DNA of 64,000 bases from Baekduia soli (GTDB taxonomy: Bacteria; Actinomycetota; Thermoleophilia; Solirubrobacterales; Solirubrobacteraceae): the NCBI RefSeq assembly GCF_007970665.1, contig NZ_CP042430.1, positions 3,472,001-3,536,000 on the forward strand, in the 5' to 3' direction. A program made the translations under genes and the position numbers. Under the pieces are notes generated by a model that had not been told where the DNA came from, did no database searches, and saw only the letters and a program-made list of their open reading frames with translations. Shown here in pieces: positions 43,082-50,998 of the stretch. Position 1 is the first letter of the stretch. Each line of letters begins with the position of its first letter.

Positions 43082-43972
43082 ATGCCCGCTCCGATCCGGA
43101 CCATCCACTTCAGCGACCCGGGATGCCCCTGGGCCTACTCGGCCTGGCCGGCCCACAGCGTCCTGCGCTGGCGCTTCGGCGCGCAGCTCGACTGGCGCCT
43201 GGTGCTCATTGGCCTGGCCGAGACCCCCGACCGCTATGTCAACTCGGGCTACACGCCGGCGCGCAGCGCGCAGGGCTACCGCCGCTTCGCCCGGTTCGGC
43301 ATGCCGTTCGGCGGCCAGCCGCGGGCCCGCATCACCGCGACCTCGCCGGCCTGCCGCACCATCGTCGCGGCGCGCCTGGCCCACCCCGGCGACGACACCG
43401 ACCTGAAGGTCTTCCGCGCGCTCGCGCTCGCCATGTTCACCAGCACCGCGCTGCTCGACACCGAGGAGGGGCTGCGCGACGCGCTGGCCCGCCTGGGCGA
43501 CGCCATCGACGCCGCCGCGCTCGTCGGGGCGATCGAGGACCCGGCCGTGCGCGAGGCCTACGAGGAGGACCGCGCGCTGGCACGCACCGCCGCGGGCCGG
43601 CCGATCGACGTGCAGGGCCGCGCCGCGGACACCGACGGCGCCGTGCGCTACACCGCGCCGTCGGTCCGCTTCACCGACGAGGCCGACGCCACGCTGGAGG
43701 TCGGCGGCTTCCAGCCGTGGGAGGCCTACGACACCGCGCTGGCCAACCTCGCGCCGGGCCTGCAGCGCCGCCCGCCCGCCGAGGATCCCGTCGACGTCCT
43801 GCGCGAGCTGCCCTACGCGCCGTGCACGCGCGAGGTCGCGGCCTGCATGGCGGGCAACCTCGACGCGCCCGACGACGCGGCGGCCGAGGCCGCGCTCATC
43901 GACGCCGCCGCCCAGGGCGTGGTCGTGCGCCAGGCCGTCGGCAACGGCGCGCTCTGGCACCTGGCCGCCTGA
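43082..43972 (+). CDS. DsbA/FrnE-like thioredoxin-fold oxidoreductase
   Basis: 296 residues. The start IRTIHFSDPGCPWAYSAWPA places a Cys at the DsbA active-site position, but as PGCPW rather than CxxC, as in FrnE and 2-hydroxychromene isomerase-like members. The helical insert (LKVFRALALAMFTSTALLDT) is typical. The C-terminus has YAPCTREVAACMAG and a winged-helix-like end. It may be a glutathione- or mycothiol-linked isomerase or dehalogenase-like enzyme. The promoter with two palindromes implies specific control. Confidence 0.75.
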   Translation: MPAPIRTIHFSDPGCPWAYSAWPAHSVLRWRFGAQLDWRLVLIGLAETPDRYVNSGYTPARSAQGYRRFARFGMPFGGQPRARITATSPACRTIVAARLAHPGDDTDLKVFRALALAMFTSTALLDTEEGLRDALARLGDAIDAAALVGAIEDPAVREAYEEDRALARTAAGRPIDVQGRAADTDGAVRYTAPSVRFTDEADATLEVGGFQPWEAYDTALANLAPGLQRRPPAEDPVDVLRELPYAPCTREVAACMAGNLDAPDDAAAEAALIDAAAQGVVVRQAVGNGALWHLAA

Positions 43973-43985
43973 GCCGCGGAGGGGC

Positions 43986-44654
43986 TCAGGGCGCCAGCCG
44001 CCGCACGGCCCACGCCCCGTCGCCGCCCAGGCGGTAGACGAGCCGGTCGTGCAGGCGGTCGCGCCGCCCCTGCCAGAACTCGACGGACTCGGGCTCCAGG
44101 CGCCAGCCGACCCAGCCCTCGGGGCGCGGGACGGGCCCGCCCTCGGGGTGCCGGCGGGCGAGCTCGTCCCGCGCCGCCTCGAGGACCGCGCGCGAGGCGA
44201 CGACCTCGGACTGCGGGCTGGCCAGCGCGCTGATCTGCGAGCCCCACGGGCGCGAGGAGAAGTAGGCCTCGATGTCGGCGTCGGGCAGCCGGTGCACCGG
44301 GCCGGCCAGGCGCACCTGGCGCTGGAGGTCGTGCCACGGGAAGACGATGGCGGCGCGCGGCGTGGCCGCCAGCGCGCGGCCCTTGGCGGAGCCCGCCCCG
44401 CCGAAGAACCGCAGCCCGTCGGCGCCCAGGCCCTTGAGCAGGACGAAGCGCGCGTCGGGCGCCCCGTCGTCGCCGACGGTGGACAACACCATGGCGCTGG
44501 GCTCCCCCACGCCGCCGGACGCGGCGTCGGCCAGCCAGCGCTCGAACTGCTCCAGCCACGTCGGCGCCAGGTCGCCCTCGTCCAGCCCGCCGAGCTCGTA
44601 GCTGCGGCGCATGGCGGCGAGATGCTGGGCGTCGGGCTGCGGCGGCGTCGTCAC
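43986..44654 (-). CDS. pdxH: Pyridoxamine 5'-phosphate oxidase
   Basis: 222 residues, GTG start. FMN/PLP-binding family landmarks are MRRSYELGGLDEGDLAPTWL, PDARFVLLKGLGADGLRFFG, AIVFPWHDLQRQVRLAGPVH, EAYFSSRPWGSQISALASPQ and the C-terminal WVGWRLEPESVEFWQGRRDR followed by LHDRL. It oxidises pyridoxine/pyridoxamine phosphate to pyridoxal phosphate. TATGCT ends 6 nt before the GTG. Confidence 0.95.
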   Translation of the reverse strand: MTTPPQPDAQHLAAMRRSYELGGLDEGDLAPTWLEQFERWLADAASGGVGEPSAMVLSTVGDDGAPDARFVLLKGLGADGLRFFGGAGSAKGRALAATPRAAIVFPWHDLQRQVRLAGPVHRLPDADIEAYFSSRPWGSQISALASPQSEVVASRAVLEAARDELARRHPEGGPVPRPEGWVGWRLEPESVEFWQGRRDRLHDRLVYRLGGDGAWAVRRLAP

Positions 44655-44660
44655 GGGCCG

Positions 44661-44666
44661 AGCATA
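44661..44666 (-). promoter_or_regulatory. -10 element TATGCT
   Basis: Ends 6 nt before the pdxH GTG. Confidence 0.5.
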
Positions 44667-44681
44667 GTCCGGCGGCGCGGC

Positions 44682-45074
44682 TCAGCCCGCGGCGCGCGCG
44701 CCCGGCGGCAGGAGCCGGCGCACCTGGAAGACCATCGCGTCGGGGTCCGGGTCCTTGATGATGAACGCGTCGGCGCCCGCATGGCGCGCGAGCGTGCGGT
44801 CGCGCTCGTCGTCCAGGCCCGTGACCATGGCGATGCGCACGCCGGCCAGCTCGGTCTCGGCCCGCAGGTGGCGGCACGTGGTGATCCCGCTCTGGCCGGG
44901 CATCCGCCAGTCGAGCAGGATGAGGTCCGGCCGCTCGCGCAGCGCGACGGTCACGGCGCTGCGGCCGTCGGCCGCCTCGACGACCCGGAAGCGCGGGATC
45001 TCGAGCGCGGCACGGACGTACGCGCGGAAGCCCGCATCATCGTCGACCACGAGCACGGTCGCCGCCTCAGCCAT
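44682..45074 (-). CDS. Single-domain response regulator (CheY-like)
   Basis: 130 residues, receiver only. The acidic pair is VLVVDDDAGFRAYV, the phospho-acceptor Asp is in RPDLILLDWRMPGQSG, Thr is in RIAMVTGLDDERD and Lys in ADAFIIKDPDPDAM. With no output domain it must work by protein contact. It lies 2.4 kb from the orphan kinase-ASCH gene, so it is a candidate partner, but that is only proximity. Confidence 0.93.
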   Translation of the reverse strand: MAEAATVLVVDDDAGFRAYVRAALEIPRFRVVEAADGRSAVTVALRERPDLILLDWRMPGQSGITTCRHLRAETELAGVRIAMVTGLDDERDRTLARHAGADAFIIKDPDPDAMVFQVRRLLPPGARAAG

Positions 45075-45082
45075 TCGCGCGG

Positions 45083-45088
45083 ATTCTA
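45083..45088 (-). promoter_or_regulatory. -10 element TAGAAT
   Basis: Ends 8 nt before the response-regulator ATG. Confidence 0.5.
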
Positions 45089-45111
45089 CGGGGCCCGCCG
45101 CGGTCCCCCGG

Positions 45112-46296
45112 TCAGCGCCGCGCCGCGGTGGCCGCCGCCAGGCGACCGGCGGCCTCCGCGAGGTCGGCGTCGGGCACCGCGAGCGACAGCCGCGCCCATC
45201 CGGCGCCCCGCGCCCCGAAGCCCTCGCCCGGCGCCACCCCGACGCGGGCCTCGGCGATCAGGCGCTCGGGCGTCAGCCCGTCGGGCAGGCGCCACCACAC
45301 GTAGAACGACCCCTCGGCGGGCGCGACGTGGGCGCCGGCGCCGCGCAGGGCCCCGACGAGCAGGTCGCGGCGCGCGCGGTAGGTCTCGCGCCGTTGCGCG
45401 ACGTCGGCCTGGTCGGAGCGCAGGGCGGCCGAGAGCCCGCGCTGCAGTCCGGTCCACACGCCGCAGGCCAGATGGTCGAGCAGGAGCTGGATCCGCGCGA
45501 TGAGCTCGTGGGCGCCGACGGCGAAGCCCACCCGCCAGCCGGCCATGCCGTAGATCTTCGACGGCGACCACAGCTCGATGGCGACCTCGCGCGCGCCGGG
45601 GACCTCGAGCACGCTGCGCGCGCGGCGCTCGAACCCCAGGAAGCCGTAGGCGAGGTCGTGCATGAGCCAGCAGCCGCGGTCGTGCGCGAAGGCCACGGCC
45701 GCCTCGAACGTGCCGGGGCGCTCGCAGGCCGACGTCGGGTTGGAGGGGTAGTTGAGGACGGCCAGCGCCGGGTCGGGGCCGCCCGCCACGGCGTCGAGGT
45801 CGGGCTGGAAGCCCGTGCTCTCGTCGAGCGGCAGCGGCCGGATCGTCGCGCCGGCCAGCGCCACTCCCGAGGGGTAGTCGGGGTAGCCGGGATCGGGGAG
45901 CAGGATCGTGTCGCCGCGGTCGGCCGCCGCCAGGCAGGCGAGCATGATCCCCGTCTTGGTGCCGGGGACGACGGCGATCTCGCGCTCGGCGTCGAGCTCC
46001 ACGCCGTGGTCGGCGCGGTAGCGCAGCGCGATGGCCTCGCGCAGGTCGTCGTGGCCGGCGAACGGCGGGTAGCCGTGCACCACCGGCGTGGCGATCTCGC
46101 CCGCGGCCGCCTGCAGCGCGGCGATCGCGTGCGTCGGCGGCGGGAGGTCGGGGTTGCCGCGGCCGAGGTCGATGAACGGCGCCAGGCCCGGCGCCGGATC
46201 GGCCCGGGCGCGGGCGGCGGCGGCGAGGATGGCGCCGAAGAACTGCTCGGGCAGCCGGTCCAGGCGCTCGGGGCGGATGTCGCGGTGGTCGGTCAT
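45112..46296 (-). CDS. Class I/II PLP-dependent aminotransferase
   Basis: 394 residues. Fold-type I landmarks are FIDLGRGNPDLPPPTHAIAA, YPPFAGHDDLREAIALRYRA, LPDPGYPDYPSGVALAGA, LNYPSNPTSA (PLP-ring Asn) and the Schiff-base lysine in ELWSPSKIYGMAGWRVGF, then a C-terminal LSLAVPDADLAEA. It resembles LL-diaminopimelate/MalY-like aminotransferases. The amino acid substrate is unclear. The start overlaps the LtrA stop as ATGA. Confidence 0.92.
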   Translation of the reverse strand: MTDHRDIRPERLDRLPEQFFGAILAAAARARADPAPGLAPFIDLGRGNPDLPPPTHAIAALQAAAGEIATPVVHGYPPFAGHDDLREAIALRYRADHGVELDAEREIAVVPGTKTGIMLACLAAADRGDTILLPDPGYPDYPSGVALAGATIRPLPLDESTGFQPDLDAVAGGPDPALAVLNYPSNPTSACERPGTFEAAVAFAHDRGCWLMHDLAYGFLGFERRARSVLEVPGAREVAIELWSPSKIYGMAGWRVGFAVGAHELIARIQLLLDHLACGVWTGLQRGLSAALRSDQADVAQRRETYRARRDLLVGALRGAGAHVAPAEGSFYVWWRLPDGLTPERLIAEARVGVAPGEGFGARGAGWARLSLAVPDADLAEAAGRLAAATAARR

Positions 46297-47468
46297 GTCA
46301 GCTGCCGGCGCAGGCGGCGGCGCAGGTCGTGGTAGCGGACGCGCTCGTAGGCCAGCGGCGCGACCATGACCGCGGCCGTCAGCCCGAGCGTGAGCAGCGC
46401 GTCGGCGTGCCGGGCGGGCACGATGAGCACGACGAGCGCGGCGGCGGCGATGAGCCGGGCGACGTTGAGGCGGTGCACGTTGCGCAGGCGGAACGCGACG
46501 AGCGCGACCAGGTAGAGCGCCACCCCGCCGCACAGGCCGACCGCCGGGACGGTCTCCAGCGGATCGGAGATGTGGGCCAGCGTCTTCTTGACGCCGAGCG
46601 CGAACAGGATGATCCCGGCGACCATCGGCAGGTGCAGGTAGGTGTAGGAGTCGCGGGCGATGAGCACGCGGTCGCGCCCCGTCGCGCGGCTGAACCGCCG
46701 CTGGGCGACGAGCGCGACGACGTCGAAGTAGGCCCACCACAACGCGGCCGCCACCGTGATGCCGAGCAGGACGCCCCCGATGAGGCCCGCGTGCAGCGGC
46801 AGGCCCTCGGCGCCCACGCCCAGCGCGACGATCGACTCGCCGAGGGCGATGATGAGGATGCCGCTGTAGCGCTCGGCGAGGTGGCCGGCCTCGACGCGCC
46901 AGCCGTCGACGCCGAACAGCCACAGGCCGCCGACGTCGATGACGATGGCGGCGACCCAGCACGCGGTGCGCCCCGGCCCGTGGAGCAGGCCCGCGGTCAG
47001 CAGCAGCAGCCCGACGGGGATCATCGACCGCGCGAGGCCCGCGACGGCGGCGCGCAGGGCCGGGTCGGGTCGGGCGAGCACGACGTAGGCGGCGATGTGC
47101 AGGATGCGCACGACGCAGTAGGCCGCGCCGAAGGCCACGGCGTCCTTGCCGAACGCGTGCGGCACCGCGATGGCGACCACGAGCATCGCGGCCATCGCCG
47201 ACAGCAGGGCCACGCGGAACAGCCCGTCGTCGGAGGCCGCGTTGTTGCCCAGCCAGGCGTAGCACCCCCACGCCCACCAGAGCATCGTGAGGATCGCCAT
47301 CCCCTCGGCCAGGCGCGTCCAGTCCGGGTGGGCGGAGACGAACCCGGTGACCTGGGTGATGGCGAACACGAAGACCAGGTCGAAGAAGAGCTCCAGCGCC
47401 GTGACGCGCTGCTCGGGCGGCACGGCGGGCGGTGCCCCGGGCGCCGGCGCCGCGGCGCCGACGCTCAT
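46293..47468 (-). CDS. Low temperature requirement protein A (LtrA) family membrane protein
   Basis: 391 residues with about ten helices. The signature VTALELFFDLVFVFAITQVT opens the family, and SYTYLHLPMVAGIILFALGV with AERYSGILIIALGESIVALG are conserved blocks. The role is unknown beyond cold growth in Listeria. It overlaps both the GNAT gene (ATGA) and the aminotransferase, making a three-gene operon. Confidence 0.92.
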   Translation of the reverse strand: MSVGAAAPAPGAPPAVPPEQRVTALELFFDLVFVFAITQVTGFVSAHPDWTRLAEGMAILTMLWWAWGCYAWLGNNAASDDGLFRVALLSAMAAMLVVAIAVPHAFGKDAVAFGAAYCVVRILHIAAYVVLARPDPALRAAVAGLARSMIPVGLLLLTAGLLHGPGRTACWVAAIVIDVGGLWLFGVDGWRVEAGHLAERYSGILIIALGESIVALGVGAEGLPLHAGLIGGVLLGITVAAALWWAYFDVVALVAQRRFSRATGRDRVLIARDSYTYLHLPMVAGIILFALGVKKTLAHISDPLETVPAVGLCGGVALYLVALVAFRLRNVHRLNVARLIAAAALVVLIVPARHADALLTLGLTAAVMVAPLAYERVRYHDLRRRLRRQLT

Positions 47469-48019
47469 GCGAGGTCCTCGGGCAGCAGCGAGCTGACGGC
47501 CAGCGTCCAGTGGCGGCCCTTCTCCTCGATCACCGACTGCAGGACGCCCTCCTCGACGAAGCCCGCCCGCGCGGAGACCCGGCGGCTGGCGGCGTTGTCG
47601 ACGGCGATCTCCAGCGTCACGCGGGCCAGGCCCATCGCCCCGAGCGCCCAGCGCGACAGGAGCCGCGTGCTGCGCGTGGCGACGCCCCGGCCGCGGGCCC
47701 ATGGGGCGACGAGGTAGCCGATCTCGGCCGAGCGGTGCTCCCACCGCGGGCGCAGCAGGCCCGTGGTCCCCAGGACGGCGTCGTCATCGGCCGACGCGAT
47801 GACCAGCCGCAGCTCCTCCCCGGCCTCCCGTGCGGCCGCCGCGCCGTCGATCCAGCCGTGGGCGTGCTCGGGCCCGTACGGCGACGGCACGAACGTCCAG
47901 TGCCGGATGTCGGGGTCGCGGCAGGCCTCGGTGAGCGCCGCGGCGTCGCGCAGCGCGGGCGGGCGCAGGCGCACGCGCTCGTCGCGCAGCTCGGGGTCGG
48001 GGAGGGGGAACGACGCCAC
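47465..48019 (-). CDS. GNAT family N-acetyltransferase (RimJ/RimL-like)
   Basis: 184 residues, GTG start. It begins ELRDERVRLRPPALRDAAAL, has the acetyl-CoA loop LVAPWARGRGVATRSTRLLS and later VTLEIAVDNAASRRVSARAG, then FVEEGVLQ. It is close to ribosomal-protein alanine acetyltransferases, though many members modify antibiotics or unknown targets. It heads the operon with LtrA and the aminotransferase. Confidence 0.92.
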   Translation of the reverse strand: MASFPLPDPELRDERVRLRPPALRDAAALTEACRDPDIRHWTFVPSPYGPEHAHGWIDGAAAAREAGEELRLVIASADDDAVLGTTGLLRPRWEHRSAEIGYLVAPWARGRGVATRSTRLLSRWALGAMGLARVTLEIAVDNAASRRVSARAGFVEEGVLQSVIEEKGRHWTLAVSSLLPEDLA

Positions 48020-48027
48020 CAGGACGC

Positions 48028-48037
48028 ACGCTAGCGT
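48028..48037. promoter_or_regulatory. Symmetric bidirectional -10 (ACGCTAGCGT)
   Basis: A perfect 10-bp palindrome gives TAGCGT on both strands: 9 nt before the ATG at 48047 on the plus strand and 8 nt before the GTG at 48019 on the minus strand. Confidence 0.55.
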
Positions 48038-48046
48038 TGGAGGCCG

Positions 48047-48247
48047 ATGGCAGGGGCCCGCAAGATGAAGGTCAAGGGCCGCTGTTGCAGGAGCGACCCG
48101 CGCTGCCGGCGCTGCCCCGTCGTCGCCAAGCGGCTGGCGGCCGCCGGGCTGGCCGAGCGCACGGGCCGGCGCACCTACGTCGTCGACGCGCCGAAGAAGG
48201 CCGTCAGGCGCGCACGGCGGTTCAAGGCCGTGCCCGTGGTGCGCTGA
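48047..48247 (+). CDS. Small conserved-looking cysteine-rich protein
   Basis: 66 residues, very basic. The N-terminus MKVKGRCCRSDPRCRRCPVV holds four cysteines that could bind a metal. The rest (ERTGRRTYVVDAPKKAVRRA) is helical and basic. I have the impression of a small actinobacterial family of this pattern but cannot name a function. RNA or DNA binding is possible. Confidence 0.7.
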   Translation: MAGARKMKVKGRCCRSDPRCRRCPVVAKRLAAAGLAERTGRRTYVVDAPKKAVRRARRFKAVPVVR

Positions 48248-48262
48248 GGGCGCGCACCGCCC

Positions 48263-49042
48263 CTACCGCCCGTCGACGTACAGCGACTGCGCCCCGGTCC
48301 CGACGCGACCGCGGGCGTCCAGCAGCGTCGACGTCGCCTGGCCGGTGCCCGTCGGGTCGAGGTCCGTGCGGGCGTCGACTCCCACCCACTCCCCCACGGG
48401 CTCGCGGTGCAGGTGGACGGTCAGGTCCGTGTTGACGAACAGGTGCGTGGCGAAGTCCAGCGCCCGGCTGACGCCGTTGCCGAAGTCCGCCGCGGCCACC
48501 GCCCGCTGCAGCGCCGACGGCTCCTCGCCGGCCACGAGCGGCATCCGCAGCCGGAACCACGCCAGCGCTGCGCCGCGCTCCCAGTCGCCGCGCGCGAAGC
48601 GCAGCTCCATCCCCGTGAGGTGGAACCCGGCCGGGTGCTCGCCGCCGCCCGTCCAGCGCGCGGGCGCCGCCTCCTCGGGGCCCGGCGGGGGCGGCTCCTG
48701 CGGCGCCGGCGGCAGGTCGACCGCGCCGGTGCGCAGCAGCGTCGCCGTCGCGCGCAGCACCTCGGTGTCGCCGGCGCGCAGCGTCGCATCGGCCAGCCCC
48801 AGCCGCCGTCCGCCGCGCCGCAGCGTGGCCGACACGGTCACCGGCGCCAGCGGCACGGCGGCGGCGAACTCCACCGACAGCCGCACGCAGCGCATCGGGA
48901 CCGCCGTCGGCAGCCGCTCGACAGCGCGGGCCAGCAGCGCGCAGGGGGCTCCGCCGTGCATCGCGCCCGGGTCCCACGGGCCGCGGGCGTGCTCGCTGGG
49001 GATCAATGCGTCGCCGTCGGGCGTGAAGATCGCGTCGCTCAC
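48263..49042 (-). CDS. Acyl-CoA thioesterase family protein (double hot-dog)
   Basis: 259 residues from the GTG at 49042. The N-terminal hot-dog has RGPWDPGAMHGGAPCALLAR and AAVPLAPVTVSATLRRGGRR. The C-terminal half has VSRALDFATHLFVNTDLTVH and GQATSTLLDARGRVGTGAQS, as in TesB-like 4HBT_3 proteins. An alternative ATG at 49084 would overlap the DUF3052 gene by 14 bp. It probably hydrolyses acyl-CoA. Confidence 0.85.
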   Translation of the reverse strand: MSDAIFTPDGDALIPSEHARGPWDPGAMHGGAPCALLARAVERLPTAVPMRCVRLSVEFAAAVPLAPVTVSATLRRGGRRLGLADATLRAGDTEVLRATATLLRTGAVDLPPAPQEPPPPGPEEAAPARWTGGGEHPAGFHLTGMELRFARGDWERGAALAWFRLRMPLVAGEEPSALQRAVAAADFGNGVSRALDFATHLFVNTDLTVHLHREPVGEWVGVDARTDLDPTGTGQATSTLLDARGRVGTGAQSLYVDGR

Positions 49043-49070
49043 GACCCGCGCCTCCCGCGCCGGCCCGCCC

Positions 49071-49499
49071 TCATCGCAGCTCACGGCGCACGACGAGCTT
49101 GAGACCCGACCACGTCGCGTCGATCGCGCACACCTTGACGTCGACCAGTCCGGCCGGCAGGGCGACCTCGCGCACGACGTCCTCGGTGACGTCGGTCGCC
49201 ACGCCCGAGGCGCGCTTGGGCCACGCGATCCAGGCCATGCCCGCCGGCGCGATCGCGCGCCGCAGCGCGACGACCCGCCGGGCCAGCACCGCCCGCGAGG
49301 TGACGAAGGCCATGACGAGGTCCTCGCCCGGGCCCAGCCGGCGGGCCACCGTCACGCCCTCGGGCAGCGGGCCGACCAGGGCCTCGAAGCCCTCGGGGGC
49401 GTCGAGGAGCACGGCGCGCATGCCCGGCGCGAAGCCGAGCTTGCGCACCAGCGGCGTGACGCTGTAGGCCAGTCCCGGCCCGGTGGGCGAGGTGCTCAT
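49071..49499 (-). CDS. DUF3052 family protein
   Basis: 142 residues. The DUF3052 pattern is SVTPLVRKLGFAPGMRAVLL, then APEGFEALVGPLPEGV, the LVMAFVTSRAVLARRVVALR segment and AWIAWPKRASGVATDVTEDV with VCAIDATWSGLKLVVRR. The function is unknown; the gene is widespread in actinobacteria. It lies 28 nt upstream of the thioesterase gene, likely the same transcript. Confidence 0.9.
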   Translation of the reverse strand: MSTSPTGPGLAYSVTPLVRKLGFAPGMRAVLLDAPEGFEALVGPLPEGVTVARRLGPGEDLVMAFVTSRAVLARRVVALRRAIAPAGMAWIAWPKRASGVATDVTEDVVREVALPAGLVDVKVCAIDATWSGLKLVVRRELR

Positions 49500-49509
49500 G
49501 GCGCGTGCA

Positions 49510-49515
49510 ACCCTA
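49510..49515 (-). promoter_or_regulatory. -10 element TAGGGT
   Basis: Ends 10 nt before the DUF3052 ATG. Confidence 0.45.
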
Positions 49516-49657
49516 GCCGCTGCGCCCGGCCTCCCGCCCGCCTCCCATGCCCGGCGTCCAGGTCCGGCTGCGCTCGTCGGGACCGTCAAGGGGCGCATCC
49601 CCCCTCTGCCCGTGGCGCTCGGACACCGAAGAGCTGCGCGCCGCCTGCTGACGCGCA

Positions 49658-49687
49658 GCCGGCGGCGCGCGCGTCCGCGCCGCCGGC
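49658..49687 (-). terminator. Perfect 12-bp hairpin
   Basis: GCCGGCGGCGCG and CGCGCCGCCGGC around a 6-nt loop, 9 nt past the stop of the 94-residue gene. Confidence 0.6.
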
Positions 49688-49696
49688 CTCCCGGCC

Positions 49697-49981
49697 CTAC
49701 GCGCCGGTGACGACCTCGAACGTCGTCTCGTCCGGCGGCCCGGCGAACCCGCCGTCGATCCCGGCCTGCATCGTCGGCATCAGCGTGCCGTCCCGGAACT
49801 GCTCCCAGCTCTCCCGGCTGTCGTGGACGGCGACGATGATCCAGCCGTCGTCGGTCGGGCCGGCCAGGTGGGTGATCTGACCCGCCGGGAGGCCGCCGCC
49901 GGCGGGGTGCACCGCGCCGACCGAGGCCTCGTACTGGGACTGCGTGCCACCGGGGAAGCGGTGGATGACGCCGTACGCCAT
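49697..49981 (-). CDS. Small ABM-like (ferredoxin-fold) protein
   Basis: 94 residues. MAYGVIHRFPGGTQSQYEAS, GWIIVAVHDSRESWEQFRDG and FAGPPDETTFEVVTGA suggest a dimeric alpha+beta-barrel protein, as seen beside monooxygenase-type families, without a catalytic signature. A strong Shine-Dalgarno AAAGGAG stands 8 nt before the ATG, unusual in this window, implying high or conventional translation. It is monocistronic. Confidence 0.75.
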   Translation of the reverse strand: MAYGVIHRFPGGTQSQYEASVGAVHPAGGGLPAGQITHLAGPTDDGWIIVAVHDSRESWEQFRDGTLMPTMQAGIDGGFAGPPDETTFEVVTGA

Positions 49982-50080
49982 GGGTGGTGCTCCTTTGTGT
50001 AGGACAACCGGCTGCCTCTCCGCGCGTTGTCCGCGCGCCGACACTACCTCCTCCGGCGGGGCCGCGTGGCATGTCGGCGC

Positions 50081-50998
50081 TCAGCCGGCCTGCTCCCCCG
50101 TCCGGACGCGCGGGTCCAGCCACGACAGGAACAGGTCGAAGAGCATCGTCGTCACCCCGATGAGCACGGCGCCGACCGCCGTCATCCCGTAGATCAAGGG
50201 GTAGTTGGAGGCCCCGATCGAGCGCGTGAAGTCGCTGAACAGCCCCGGGATGGCGAAGACCTGCTCGACGAGCACGGCATTCGTGAGCAGCAGCGGCATC
50301 GACGCGGAGGCGAACATCGTCGTCGGGCCCAGCGCCGCCGGGAGCACGTGACGGCGTAGCACCGCGCCCTCACCCAGGCCCTTCGCGCGGGCCATGCGCA
50401 CGTAGTCCTCCCCCGCGACCTCGACGAGCTCGCCGAGCATGACGCGCAGCGTCATCGACGCCAGCGGCAGGCCGAGCACGATCCACGGCGCGACGAGCGA
50501 GCCCGCCCAGCGCAGCGGCCCGTCGCCGAAGGGCACGTAGTCCAGCGGGATGCCGAGGCCGAGCGGCACGACCCCGATGTCGGCGCCGAAGAACAGCAGC
50601 GCCATCAGCCCCACGACGTACACGGGCGCGCACAGGCCGACCATCGCCAGCGCCTGCAGCACGCGGGAGAGCAGGCCGCGCGGGCGCCGGGCGCACACCA
50701 GCGCGCCGGCGATGCCCAGCGTCATGCCGCAGGCCAGGCCGCCGGCCAGCAGGCTGACGTCGGCGGGCGCGCCCTCGCGGATGCGCGTGGCGACCGGGCG
50801 CCGGCTGCCGGCGTTGGACATGCCGAAGTCGAAGTGCAGGAACGCGCGGTCCAGGAAGTGCCAGAACCGGGCGGGCAGCGACCCCGTCTCGCCCGCGAAC
50901 AGCGAGGGGCGCAGCCCGTGCACCAGCAGCCACGCGCTGGCGGTCGCCGCGACGGCGACCCCGGCGACCCCGGCCAGCCGGAGCGCCACCGGCCTCAC
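50081..50998 (-). CDS. ABC transporter permease (DppB/OppB-type), orphan
   Basis: 305 residues, GTG start overlapping the preceding hydrolase stop as GTGA. Six helices are visible, with FLHFDFGMSNAGSRRPVATR near the N-terminus and the EAA loop EDYVRMARAKGLGEGAVLRR followed by HVLPAALGP, as in peptide/nickel permeases. The partner permease, ATPases and binding protein are not in the flanking genes (a small ABM-like gene and a broken hydrolase). It either works with distant subunits or is a remnant of a larger locus. Confidence 0.87.
   Translation of the reverse strand: MRPVALRLAGVAGVAVAATASAWLLVHGLRPSLFAGETGSLPARFWHFLDRAFLHFDFGMSNAGSRRPVATRIREGAPADVSLLAGGLACGMTLGIAGALVCARRPRGLLSRVLQALAMVGLCAPVYVVGLMALLFFGADIGVVPLGLGIPLDYVPFGDGPLRWAGSLVAPWIVLGLPLASMTLRVMLGELVEVAGEDYVRMARAKGLGEGAVLRRHVLPAALGPTTMFASASMPLLLTNAVLVEQVFAIPGLFSDFTRSIGASNYPLIYGMTAVGAVLIGVTTMLFDLFLSWLDPRVRTGEQAG

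Noticed and set aside
40615-45074. Kinase-ASCH protein and the single-domain response regulator as an established pair
   Set aside because: They are 2.4 kb apart with several unrelated genes and opposite orientation between them; partnership is only a possibility.
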